A program made the translations under genes and the position numbers. From Acholeplasmatales bacterium (GTDB taxonomy: Bacteria > Bacillota_I > Bacilli_A > ML615J-28 > CAG-313): a DNA stretch of 34,700 nucleotides. Below, piece after piece: positions 8,762 through 16,684 of the stretch. How positions within the stretch are numbered: position 1 is the stretch's first letter; each line of letters opens with the position of its first letter. Under the pieces are notes generated by a model. The model saw only the letters and a program-made list of their open reading frames with translations. It had not been told where the DNA came from and did not search any database. The stretch is from the NCBI GenBank assembly GCA_003539625.1, contig DPOU01000015.1, forward strand, positions 1 through 34,700. The letters are read 5' to 3'.

Positions 8762-10193
8762 CGAAAAAGAAAAAGAAATAGAACTTGAAAATCAAAAAGA
8801 AGAAATAAACAAAATAGTTGGCGATTACAAATATGGTTTTAGAACTGATGTTGAAAATATTTTTGATACTGGTCGAGGAATTAATGAAGATGTTGTTAGA
8901 CTAATTTCAAAAATGAAAAATGAACCAGAATGGATGTTAGACATTAGACTAAAAGCATATCATGAATTTGCAAAAATGAAATGGCCAACCTTTGGACCTG
9001 ATTTATCAAGTGTAACTTTTGATGATTATATATATTACATAAAATCAAGTAAAAAAACTGAAAGCAGTTGGGATGAAGTTCCTACCGCAATCAAAGATAC
9101 TTTTGATAAACTAGGTATAAGAGAAGCAGAACAAAAATACTTAGCAGGTGTTTCAACTCAATTTGAATCAGAAGTTGTATATCATAATACAATTAAAGAA
9201 TTAGAACAAAAAGGCGTTTTATTCTGTGATACGGATACAGCTGTAAAAAAATATCCTGAAATTGTCAAAGAATATTTTGCTAAAGTTGTTCCCGCAACCG
9301 ATAATATGTTTGCGGCACTAAATACTGCCGTTTGGAGTGGTGGTTCATTTATATATGTTCCTAAAGGTGTAAAACTAGAAAAACCATTACAATCTTATTT
9401 CAGAATTAACACTGAACAAATGGGACAATTTGAACGTACCTTAATCATTGTTGATGATGAAGCAAGTGTACACTATGTTGAAGGATGTACAGCTCCTCAA
9501 TATTCAAAAGATTCTCTACATGCCGCAGTAGTTGAAATATATGTAAAGAAGAATGCATATTGTAGATATTCAACTGTACAAAACTGGTCAAACAATATTA
9601 TTAATTTAGTTACTAAACGTACTCTTGTTGAAGCAGGAGGTCATATGGAATGGATTGATGGTAATATTGGTTCTAACATCAATATGAAGTACCCCGCATG
9701 TATACTTGCGGGAGAAGGAGCAAAAGGAACAACTATTTCAATTGCTTTTGCGGGCCCAGGTCAAATCCAAGATACTGGTGCGAAAATGATTCATCTTGCA
9801 CCAAATACTACTAGCCAAATTATTTCTAAATCAATTTGTCGTGGTGGTGGTAAAGTTAACTATCGTGGTACTGTTCGCCATAGTGCTAATGCAACATACG
9901 CAAAAAGCCATGTTGAATGTGACACCATAATATTAGATGAAATATCTACTAGTGATACAATTCCAACTAATATTGTTGAAAATGATACTTCATATATCGA
10001 ACATGAAGCAACCGTTTCTAAAGTAAGTGAAGAACAATTATTCTATCTAATGAGTAGAGGCTTAACTGAAGAACAAGCAACCGAAATGATTGTTATGGGT
10101 TTCATTGAACCATTTGCAAAAGAATTGCCAATGGAATATGCAGTAGAATTAAATCAACTTATCAAGTTAGAAATGAAGAATTCAATAGGATAA
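8754..10193 (+). CDS. sufB: SUF scaffold subunit SufB
   Basis: Core scaffold subunit on which Fe-S clusters are assembled with SufC and SufD. It is 479 aa, the usual length. Recognisable parts are the SGGSFIYVPKGV stretch, the VEGCTAP and YCRYSTVQNWS region of the beta helix, CRGGGKVNYRGTV, HVECDTIILD with STSDTIP, and the closing EHEATVSKVSEEQLFYLMSRG helix region. ATG 8754 is used because AAGGAG (8739-8744) is 9 bases upstream; it overlaps the end of sufU by 8 bases, the same arrangement as sufC/sufD. A short charged N-terminal extension precedes the family domain. Last gene of the operon. Confidence 0.98.
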   Translation: MNNEKEKEIELENQKEEINKIVGDYKYGFRTDVENIFDTGRGINEDVVRLISKMKNEPEWMLDIRLKAYHEFAKMKWPTFGPDLSSVTFDDYIYYIKSSKKTESSWDEVPTAIKDTFDKLGIREAEQKYLAGVSTQFESEVVYHNTIKELEQKGVLFCDTDTAVKKYPEIVKEYFAKVVPATDNMFAALNTAVWSGGSFIYVPKGVKLEKPLQSYFRINTEQMGQFERTLIIVDDEASVHYVEGCTAPQYSKDSLHAAVVEIYVKKNAYCRYSTVQNWSNNIINLVTKRTLVEAGGHMEWIDGNIGSNINMKYPACILAGEGAKGTTISIAFAGPGQIQDTGAKMIHLAPNTTSQIISKSICRGGGKVNYRGTVRHSANATYAKSHVECDTIILDEISTSDTIPTNIVENDTSYIEHEATVSKVSEEQLFYLMSRGLTEEQATEMIVMGFIEPFAKELPMEYAVELNQLIKLEMKNSIG

Positions 10194-10226
10194 AAAATGC
10201 CATTGGTAGAACCAATGACATTTTGT
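10194..10226 (+). terminator. weak terminator after sufB
   Basis: AAATG-CATTGGT (10195-10207) pairs with ACCAATG-CATTT (10211-10223) with one C/A mismatch and an AGA loop. The T run is short (TTTT then G), so read-through into the next gene is likely. Confidence 0.6.
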
Positions 10227-10243
10227 CTAAAAAGGAGAATTGA

Positions 10244-11374
10244 ATGAAAAAACTATGGACTTTTGTAAACATCATATTAGGAATAGGATATGGTATATTC
10301 CTAGGAATAATGGTAATAAATGCAATTATATTTAATGAAACACTAACAATCGAAAAGAAATTACTTTTCCTTATATTAATACTTATAATGTTCTTTTTGA
10401 GTAACTATCTTTGCGCAATTATTCATGAATCAGGCCATTTAATATTTGGATTAATATCAGGTTTTAGATTTATATCTTTTAGAATAGGTAGTACAATTTT
10501 TCTAAAAGATCAAAAAAGTAACAAAATAAAGAAGAAAAAATACTTTATGGCAGGAACAGGTGGCCAGTGTATCTTAGATACTCCAAAAGATGAAACAAAA
10601 AAACCTTTTGTTCTATATAATCTAGGTGGGGTATTTCTAAACCTAATATTTGCAGTTATTAATGGAGTAATATATATATTTGTAAAAGAATTAATAATAG
10701 GTTACTTCTTCCTATTTATGATGTTACAAAATATATTAATGATTATTTTAAATGGTATACCACTGCGTTCAAACTATATTGACAATGATGGTTATAATAC
10801 CAAACAAATTTCAAAAAGTAATCTCGCAAAAGAAGCTTTTTATGCCCAAATTAAAATAACTAAAGCAACTATCAATAATATAAGACTAAAAGATATGGAT
10901 GAATCTTTCTTTTTGTTTGATCAAGAATTAACTGAAAAAAATAGTATGGTATCAACCATAAAATTATTTAGAATAGAACGTTTAATTGATGAACATAAAT
11001 ATCTTGAGGCAATTGAAGATTTAAAGTTATTATTAAATGATGATACGCTTGCGGGGATATATCAAAACACAGTAAAAAGTGACTTAATATTTTGTTACTT
11101 AGTTACCAATAATAAAGAATTAGCCGAAAAATACATTGATAAAGGCTTCAAAAATATGCTTAAAATGAAAATGCCAGTTCCTAATATGATAAGATATAAA
11201 TACACATATTATTTATTATTAGAAAATGATGTTGAAAAAGCAAGTGCAGAAAGAACGTATCTAGCTCAAATAGAAGAAAAATACCCATATAAGGCTGATT
11301 TCGAAGGAGAACTAGAACAAATTAATGTAGCAAAAGAAGTATATCTAGCAAATCAAAATGGACTACAAATGTAG
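10244..11374 (+). CDS. M50-type membrane zinc metalloprotease with helical C-terminal domain
   Basis: A 376-aa predicted intramembrane site-2-type protease. The zinc motif HESGH is at 61-65, in a hydrophobic segment. The likely third ligand is an Asp in NYIDNDGYN (D180/D182), preceded by LNGIPL, which resembles the N-x-P...DG motif of M50 proteases. Hydrophobic segments occur at about 8-27, 40-60, 130-150 and 155-175. The last 170 residues are soluble and helical, with a TPR-like look. An AAGGAG SD precedes ATG 10244. It follows sufB by 50 bases and may be read through. Substrates are unknown; related proteins process membrane-bound signalling factors, but nothing here identifies one. Confidence 0.75.
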   Translation: MKKLWTFVNIILGIGYGIFLGIMVINAIIFNETLTIEKKLLFLILILIMFFLSNYLCAIIHESGHLIFGLISGFRFISFRIGSTIFLKDQKSNKIKKKKYFMAGTGGQCILDTPKDETKKPFVLYNLGGVFLNLIFAVINGVIYIFVKELIIGYFFLFMMLQNILMIILNGIPLRSNYIDNDGYNTKQISKSNLAKEAFYAQIKITKATINNIRLKDMDESFFLFDQELTEKNSMVSTIKLFRIERLIDEHKYLEAIEDLKLLLNDDTLAGIYQNTVKSDLIFCYLVTNNKELAEKYIDKGFKNMLKMKMPVPNMIRYKYTYYLLLENDVEKASAERTYLAQIEEKYPYKADFEGELEQINVAKEVYLANQNGLQM

Positions 11375-11383
11375 CCCATTTTT

Positions 11384-12034
11384 TTAAATATTGGAATTTA
11401 CTATTTTTAAACACTCTTTATATTGATTGTTTGCATATTCAAAACATATATACTTAAACCAATTTTCAACATATTCTTTTACGTTATGTTTATATTTTAA
11501 ATAATAAGCATGTTCAAACATATCAATTCCTAAAATAGGACATAAGTTATTAGGAACAGTTGTATCATTACCATAAACAGTTTTAATTGAAACTTGGCAT
11601 TTTTCATCACATACTAGAAATACATATCCACAAGTAGTCATCGCAAGACATGCTTTTTTGAATTCTAAATAGAAGTCACGCATTGTTTTATATTTATTTT
11701 CAATAGCTTTTTTTAATTCAGGGCATATTGAAACAATAGGGTTGGGTGTGATAGATCTAAAAACAATTTGATGGTTATATACTCCCCCCGCATACTTAAT
11801 AATATCGTTTTTCCTAAAAGGTGATAAAATCTTTTCATTAAATAAAATCTCATCAAGAGTTAACTTTTGCAAACTGATTTCTGTAGATAAAATAAAATTT
11901 AAATCATCAACAAATTCCTTATATATTTGATTATAATGAATACTTAAAGTTTGAAAATCGAGGAAATCTTCAAAACTAGTTAAATTATAATTTAAGGGTA
12001 TAGTCGCAAAAGGATAGTGATTTGTTAAACTCAT
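11384..12034 (-). CDS. diverged Fe/Mn superoxide dismutase-like protein
   Basis: A 216-aa protein with the Fe/Mn-SOD layout: N-terminal helical hairpin (YPFATIPLNYN start) and the C-terminal GIDMFEHAYYLKY signature. All four metal ligands are in place: H33, H88 (YNHQ), D171 and H175. Residues around the metal have changed: by alignment with E. coli MnSOD, His30 is Ile37, Tyr34 is Phe41, the WAW segment is GYVFLV and the active-site Gln region reads GND. Whether it still dismutates superoxide is therefore open. ATG 12034 is chosen because GGAGG lies 5 bases upstream; an upstream ATG (12070) would put 12 extra residues before the usual SOD start. It is divergent from the hydrolase-murF-ddl operon and convergent with the protease gene. 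Confidence 0.82.
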   Translation of the reverse strand: MSLTNHYPFATIPLNYNLTSFEDFLDFQTLSIHYNQIYKEFVDDLNFILSTEISLQKLTLDEILFNEKILSPFRKNDIIKYAGGVYNHQIVFRSITPNPIVSICPELKKAIENKYKTMRDFYLEFKKACLAMTTCGYVFLVCDEKCQVSIKTVYGNDTTVPNNLCPILGIDMFEHAYYLKYKHNVKEYVENWFKYICFEYANNQYKECLKIVNSNI

Positions 12035-12059
12035 AAAAACCTCCATATATTTCAACATC

Positions 12060-12095
12060 ATTATATTCATAAGTAAGAAAATGTATGAATATAAT
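12060..12095. promoter_or_regulatory. divergent promoter in a perfect 12-bp inverted repeat
   Basis: ATTATATTCATA (12060-12071) and TATGAATATAAT (12084-12095) are exact inverted copies separated by 12 bases. Each arm ends in a TATAAT -10: 12090-12095 for the rightward operon and 12065-12060 for the leftward SOD-like gene. Each promoter's -35 position falls inside the other arm, so only one polymerase could bind at a time. The symmetry also suits a dimeric regulator. Confidence 0.6.
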
Positions 12096-12115
12096 ATCGC
12101 GAAAGAAGGAATTTA

Positions 12116-12868
12116 ATGGAATATACTTACCAAGGTCTAAAAGTATATTGTGAAAAAAAAGGTAGAGGGCCTGATTTAGTATTATTACATGGTTGGGGTT
12201 GTGATGGAAAAATCTTTTCGGGTATTGTTAGTGAACTAATGCCATACTTCACCATTTATAACATCGACCTGCCAGGGTTTGGGAATAGCGATGAACCTAA
12301 AAACTACTATACACTTGATGACTATGTAGATATGTTAATAGATTTTATTAATAAATTTAAAATAAATAATCCCATTATTTTAGGCCATTCATTTGGTGGT
12401 CGAATTGCCATTAGGTTTACCTCAAAAACCAACCTCACTAAAAAGTTAATATTAGTTGATAGTGCAGGAATAAAACCTAAAGGATATTTCAAAACCAAAT
12501 TAAAAATACTGAAATATAAATTAAAGAAAAAAACTTACAAATTGTTTAAAAAAGTAAACAAGTATCAAACCTTAATTCAAAATAGTGGAAGTAATGATTA
12601 CAAAAACGCTACCCCTGTAATGAAAAAAACTCTATCAGTTATTACCAAAACCTTCCAAGAAAAAGAATTAAAGAACATTAAAACTAATACACTTCTAATA
12701 TGGGGTAAGAATGACTATACTACACTATATCAAGATGGTGAAAAAATGCAAAAACTACTTGAGAATAGCGCAATCGTAAGTATTGAAAATGTTGGACACT
12801 TTCCATTTTTAGAAAAACCCTATCACTTTATGTGTATATTAAAAACTTTTCTTGAGGTGAATGAATGA
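12116..12868 (+). CDS. alpha/beta hydrolase
   Basis: A 250-aa soluble serine hydrolase of the alpha/beta fold. The oxyanion region is LLHGWGCDG, the nucleophile elbow is GHSFGG with Ser92, the acid is in WGKNDYTT and the catalytic His is in NVGHFPF. A lysine-rich cap (roughly residues 120-160) is unlike that of common lipases. The SD is AAGGA before ATG 12116. The stop overlaps the murF start (ATGA), so the gene is coupled to cell-wall synthesis genes; a role in the envelope is inferred from that alone. The substrate is unknown. Confidence 0.85.
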   Translation: MEYTYQGLKVYCEKKGRGPDLVLLHGWGCDGKIFSGIVSELMPYFTIYNIDLPGFGNSDEPKNYYTLDDYVDMLIDFINKFKINNPIILGHSFGGRIAIRFTSKTNLTKKLILVDSAGIKPKGYFKTKLKILKYKLKKKTYKLFKKVNKYQTLIQNSGSNDYKNATPVMKKTLSVITKTFQEKELKNIKTNTLLIWGKNDYTTLYQDGEKMQKLLENSAIVSIENVGHFPFLEKPYHFMCILKTFLEVNE

Positions 12869-14421
12869 TTGTTTTAAATATAATAGCTATTAGCCTTTAT
12901 ACATTAGTAATAATAAAACTTCTATATTATTTAACTAATATTTATCAACAAAATCACTATGATTACAAGAAAACCTTATTAAGTTTAAAAAAATACTACT
13001 TAACTAAGAAAACTTTCTTTTGTTATTTAATAAGTATTCCCTTTGGTGTAATAGGAATTAACAATACTAATTTACCTTTAATATGTATGAGCATAATCAT
13101 ACTTACGATATCATTTATTTTTCAAATAAAATATATCTTAAAATTAAAATTTACTAGTAGAATGATAAGACTATGGGTAACATCTATCTTATTTATTACA
13201 ATTATTGGTATTATATCAATTTACATCAATAGTATTATATATATATTAATACCTTTATATTTACCAATTATTGTTTTTCTTGCAAGTTTAGTCAATCTAC
13301 CAATAGAACATATTATTAATAACTACTATTACAAACTAGCCCAGCAAAAACTACAATCATTTGATGATTTAGTTAAAATCGGTATCACAGGAAGTTTTGG
13401 TAAAACCTCAACAAAAGATATACTATACCAAATAATTTCTAAAAAATATTTAACCCTCAAAACTCCTAAATCATATAATACCCTAATGGGAATTAGTCGA
13501 ACTATCAATAGTGATTTAAACAAGCCAATGGAGTTATTTATAGTTGAAATGGGGACCTTTAGAATTGGTGAAATTAGTAAATTAAGTAAATTTGTTAAAC
13601 CTAATATTGCTATAATAACGCAAATAGGACCTCAACACTTATCAACATTAAAAACAGAAGCCAATGTCTTAAAAGCAAAATTAGAAATTGTTGATGGATT
13701 AAAAGAAAATGGTACATTAATATTAAATACTGATAATGAATACTTAAATAACGTAAAAGATCAACTCAGCAATACATATAACGTATTAACATATGGTATA
13801 GATAGGGGTACATATCATGCCAAAAACATAACATATAAAGTAGATAAAACTATTTTTGATATATATAAAGATGATATGTTCTTATTTCAAGCATCAACAA
13901 GTCTTTTAGGAAAACATCAAATTTCAAATATTCTTGCAAGTTATGTAACCACTATGGCCCTAAAAGAATATAACATAATAATAGATGATTTAGAATTCAA
14001 AAAAGCCATTGAGGCAATTCTACCATCTGAACATCGTTTAAGTTATCAAAAGATTAATAAACTACATATATATGATGACTCATATAGTTCTAATATCATA
14101 GGCTTTAAAAATGCTTTAGATGTCTTAAAAAGACAAAAAGGTTATCTTTGCCTAATTACTCCAGGAATAGTAGATGCGGGAGAAGGCGAAAAAGAACTAA
14201 ATGAAACAATTGCCAAAGAATTAAACAATATAAATGAAATATGTTTAATAAAAAATCATGCAAGTACATATATTGCAACTTACTTAAATAACAATAATAT
14301 CAATTATTTACTATTTGATAACTTTAAAGAAGCTTACAAATATATATTTAAAATAAGTTTAGAAAAAGAAGTATACTTATTGATTGAAAATGATTTACCA
14401 GATAGTTTTTTAGAAAGGTGA
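12865..14421 (+). CDS. murF: membrane-anchored MurF-type Mur ligase
   Basis: A 518-aa Mur ligase, most likely the enzyme that joins D-Ala-D-Ala to the UDP-MurNAc-tripeptide. About 145 N-terminal residues form four or five transmembrane segments in place of the usual MurF N-terminal domain. The ATP-binding loop is TGSFGKTST at 175-183. The family Asn/Glu region (KSYNTLMGISRTIN, EMGTFRIGEI) and IGPQHL follow, then a C-terminal domain starting near SEHRLSYQ. Identity as MurF and not MurE/C is inferred from the NTLMGI and EMG patterns and from ddl 4 bases downstream, which makes its substrate. TM-fused forms are known in some Firmicutes. Confidence 0.8.
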   Translation: MIVLNIIAISLYTLVIIKLLYYLTNIYQQNHYDYKKTLLSLKKYYLTKKTFFCYLISIPFGVIGINNTNLPLICMSIIILTISFIFQIKYILKLKFTSRMIRLWVTSILFITIIGIISIYINSIIYILIPLYLPIIVFLASLVNLPIEHIINNYYYKLAQQKLQSFDDLVKIGITGSFGKTSTKDILYQIISKKYLTLKTPKSYNTLMGISRTINSDLNKPMELFIVEMGTFRIGEISKLSKFVKPNIAIITQIGPQHLSTLKTEANVLKAKLEIVDGLKENGTLILNTDNEYLNNVKDQLSNTYNVLTYGIDRGTYHAKNITYKVDKTIFDIYKDDMFLFQASTSLLGKHQISNILASYVTTMALKEYNIIIDDLEFKKAIEAILPSEHRLSYQKINKLHIYDDSYSSNIIGFKNALDVLKRQKGYLCLITPGIVDAGEGEKELNETIAKELNNINEICLIKNHASTYIATYLNNNNINYLLFDNFKEAYKYIFKISLEKEVYLLIENDLPDSFLER

Positions 14422-14425
14422 TAAA

Positions 14426-15544
14426 ATGAATAATGAAAAAATTAAATTGGGTATAATTATTGGGGGTAAAAGTGTAGAACACGAAATATCCGTAATTTCG
14501 GGCTTACAAACGTATTTTAGCGTTGATCATAACAAGTATGATACTACCATTTTTTATATAGATAAAAACAACCACATATATGTTAGTAAAGAATTAAACA
14601 GTATTGAAACATATAAAAGTAACTATATAAATAAAGAAAAAGAAGTATTTATAAAAAACATTAATAATCAAATATATTACCAGTATTTGAACAAACCCAA
14701 AAAGAGTTATCCAATAGATATCTTTATACCAGTATTACATGGCTATGGAACTGAAGATGGAACAGTTGTAGGATTTCTAGATATATATCAAGCAATTTAT
14801 ACTTGTAGTGATTTAATTCCGTCTGCTATCATTCAAGATAAAGTAGCAACTAAAGCAATGTTAAAACTTGGTAACTTCCCAAATGTCGAAGGAATTGTTG
14901 CGATTGAAGGAAAAACAATTGAAGAAGTTCCATTCCCGGCAATCGTAAAGCCCGCATATCTTGGATCAAGCATTGGCATAAAAGTAGTCAAAAACAAAGA
15001 GGAGTTAGAACAAGCTTTAAACGTAGCTTATAAATACACAAACAAGGTTTTAATTGAAAAAGCAATAATTAATTTTAAAGAATACAATTGTGCTGTTATA
15101 AAGGACCACAATGAATTAATTACTTCAACTATTGAAGAAGTAAAGCACGATGAAGAAATACTATCGTTTAGTCAAAAATATGAAAAAAGTGAAGGCAAGA
15201 TGAGTGGCTCACCAAATAGAATTATTCCTGCTTCAATAAACGAACAACTAAAAGAAGAAATAATAAAAATATCAAAAGAACTATATAGATGGTTTGACCT
15301 AAAAGGGGTAGTACGCATTGATTATATATATGATCTAGATGAAAATAAACTATATGTAAATGAACTAAATAACATACCAGGGTCACTAGCATTCTATCTA
15401 TTCGAAAAAGAAGGAATACCATTTACTAAAATGATTGATATATTAGTAACTAACGCAATAATTGAAAAACATAATAAAGATAAAAAAATAACAACTTTTG
15501 AATCAAACGTGTTTAATAAAAAATCACTCAAACTAAATAAGTAA
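14426..15544 (+). CDS. ddl: D-alanine--D-alanine ligase
   Basis: ATP-grasp ligase, 372 aa, that makes D-Ala-D-Ala for peptidoglycan. Motifs in order: GGKSVEHEIS at the N-terminus, HGYGTEDGTVVGFLD, KPAYLGSSIGI, the omega-loop FSQKYEKSEGK and NELNNIPGSLAFY. The omega loop keeps the Lys-Tyr pair of D-Ala-D-Ala enzymes and lacks the His seen in D-Ala-D-Lac (vancomycin-resistance) ligases. It starts 4 bases after murF with AAAGGTG as SD. It is the last gene of the hydrolase-murF-ddl operon; no terminator is seen before the tRNA promoter. Confidence 0.96.
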   Translation: MNNEKIKLGIIIGGKSVEHEISVISGLQTYFSVDHNKYDTTIFYIDKNNHIYVSKELNSIETYKSNYINKEKEVFIKNINNQIYYQYLNKPKKSYPIDIFIPVLHGYGTEDGTVVGFLDIYQAIYTCSDLIPSAIIQDKVATKAMLKLGNFPNVEGIVAIEGKTIEEVPFPAIVKPAYLGSSIGIKVVKNKEELEQALNVAYKYTNKVLIEKAIINFKEYNCAVIKDHNELITSTIEEVKHDEEILSFSQKYEKSEGKMSGSPNRIIPASINEQLKEEIIKISKELYRWFDLKGVVRIDYIYDLDENKLYVNELNNIPGSLAFYLFEKEGIPFTKMIDILVTNAIIEKHNKDKKITTFESNVFNKKSLKLNK

Positions 15545-15550
15545 ATAATT

Positions 15551-15578
15551 TTGTATAAAAACATATATATGTTATAAT
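15551..15578 (+). promoter_or_regulatory. tRNA-Thr promoter
   Basis: TTGTAT (15551-15556), 16-bp spacer, TATAAT (15573-15578), 9 bases before the mature tRNA 5' end. Confidence 0.6.
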
Positions 15579-15587
15579 AGAATGGAT

Positions 15588-15663
15588 GCTGACGTAGCAC
15601 AATAGGTAGTGCACCTCCATGGTAAGGAGGAGGTCGTTGGTTCGAGTCCAATCGTCAGCACCA
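15588..15663 (+). tRNA. tRNA-Thr (anticodon GGT)
   Basis: Full cloverleaf of 76 bases with encoded CCA. The acceptor stem is GCTGACG/CGTCAGC, the D stem GCAC/GTGC, the anticodon stem CCTCC/GGAGG with loop ATGGTAA (anticodon GGT, reads ACC and ACT), and the T loop TTCGAGT. The discriminator is A15660. It sits between ddl and a convergent serine recombinase; the tRNA itself is intact. Confidence 0.97.
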
Positions 15664-15666
15664 TTT

Positions 15667-15694
15667 AAAAAAGCCAAAAGCCAGTATTACTGGC
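15667..15694 (-). terminator. recombinase terminator
   Basis: Read on the minus strand: GCCAGT, AAT loop, ACTGGC (15694-15680), then TTTTGGCTTTTTT down to 15667. It begins one base after the recombinase stop. On the plus strand the same hairpin may help end the tRNA transcript, though its T run is poor there. Confidence 0.75.
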
Positions 15695-15695
15695 A

Positions 15696-16286
15696 TTATC
15701 TATACAACTTAGAATATTTAAGAAAAGTACATCTTTTCATATTCAATAACTTAGCAGCTTGAACATTGGTGATTTCTTTATTATGAAATCTACTAACAAT
15801 TTCTTTAAAATTATCAGGGAGTTTATACTTAGGTCTGCCTAAATGAACTCCCTTTTCTTTTGCAATTCTAATCCTCTCTGCTTGACGCTTTCTAATGTTT
15901 TCCCTTTCGTTTTGGGCAACAAAAAAAAGAACTTCTAAAACAATATATGAAATAAAATTACCAACTAAATTCATGCCATCTTCCCTTGTATCTAACAAAG
16001 GAAAGTCAATAATAAATATATCTGCCTCAATAACCTTAGTGATTTCACTCCACTCATTAATAATCATATCATAATTTCTACCAAGACGATCAATTGATTT
16101 AATTGTCAATAAATCGTCTTTTTTTAATATTTCCTTTAATAACTTATAATTTTCTCTTTCAAAATCTTTGCAACTTTGTTTATCAACATAAATAAACTCA
16201 TCTGTTAAGCCTAACTTATACATCTCTTCCATTTGTCTTGCAATATTTTGTGCCTCTGTAGACACTCTTACATATCCATATTTCAT
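15696..16286 (-). CDS. serine recombinase, resolvase/invertase type
   Basis: A 196-aa small serine recombinase, the normal length for Hin/Tn3-resolvase enzymes. The nucleophile is Ser9 in YVRVST, with active-site arginines R7, R67 and R70 (SIDRLGRN). The long E helix follows (about 100-130: FVAQNERENIRKRQAERI), then GRPKY and a C-terminal helix-turn-helix (TNVQAAKLLNMKRCTFLKY). These enzymes cut and rejoin at short dyad sites to invert or resolve DNA. The start is set by GAAGGT before ATG. It has its own extended -10 and terminator, next to tRNA-Thr and the accessory LRR region. It could be domesticated or a remnant of a mobile element; no transposase is next to it. Confidence 0.93.
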   Translation of the reverse strand: MKYGYVRVSTEAQNIARQMEEMYKLGLTDEFIYVDKQSCKDFERENYKLLKEILKKDDLLTIKSIDRLGRNYDMIINEWSEITKVIEADIFIIDFPLLDTREDGMNLVGNFISYIVLEVLFFVAQNERENIRKRQAERIRIAKEKGVHLGRPKYKLPDNFKEIVSRFHNKEITNVQAAKLLNMKRCTFLKYSKLYR

Positions 16287-16306
16287 AATTACCTTCGAAT
16301 GAGAGT

Positions 16307-16315
16307 ATTATACCA
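16307..16315 (-). promoter_or_regulatory. recombinase promoter, extended -10
   Basis: TGGTATAAT on the minus strand, about 20 bases before the start codon, with no convincing -35. Confidence 0.5.
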
Positions 16316-16372
16316 AAAACAAACAAAATAAAAAAATCACCTATTACTAGATGACAGAATAACATTTGGTAG

Positions 16373-16522
16373 GTAAAGGTAAAAAAATATACACCTAATT
16401 GGGTATATAGCATTTATACTGGAAAAATCAGTTGGAATTTTAAAAAAAGCAATGGCAATACGCAAAAAACTGATTTTGAATCAGAAACTATTGATGAAAA
16501 TGAAATTAGGCTTATAAGTTAA
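16373..16522 (+). pseudogene. decayed coding tail
   Basis: A 49-codon open frame ends at TAA 16520-16522 with protein-like content (KKYTPNWVYSIYTGKISW, then a polar acidic stretch ending NEIRLIS). It has no ATG and is cut off upstream by a TAG at 16370. It is followed by a clear terminator at 16559. It looks like the 3' end of a gene whose front was lost, perhaps when the recombinase gene arrived. I do not recognise the family. This is the main content of the 400-base gap between the recombinase and the first LRR gene. Confidence 0.4.
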
Positions 16523-16558
16523 TAAATTATTAAAATAATTTTAATAGTTGTAATGAAT

Positions 16559-16600
16559 AAAAAGTATTCTGTATCTAATAATTGATATAGAATACTTTTT
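16559..16600 (+). terminator. terminator of the decayed gene
   Basis: A 17-bp stem with one G-T wobble (16559-16575 with 16584-16600) and an 8-base loop, ending in a T run. The stem core AGTATTCTGTAT is shared with the terminator at 29011 and, in part, with that at 17934. Confidence 0.85.
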
Positions 16601-16607
16601 GTATATG

Positions 16608-16651
16608 TAATTATAAAAACGATTGAAATTTAAAAAAATAAATAGTATAAT
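16608..16651 (+). promoter_or_regulatory. LRR1 promoter with partial shared upstream box
   Basis: TTGAAA (16623-16628), 17-bp spacer, TATAAT (16646-16651) preceded by TAG. Upstream TAATTAT (16608-16614) matches the first part of the box seen before the other LRR genes; the middle is changed here. Confidence 0.7.
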
Positions 16652-16684
16652 TAAATATGTAGTAAATAAAAAGGGGAAAAAGAA

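Noticed and set aside
14426..15544. Ddl as a D-Ala-D-Lac (vancomycin resistance) ligase
   Set aside because: The omega loop has a Lys-Tyr pair as in D-Ala-D-Ala ligases, and no vanH or vanX partner is present.
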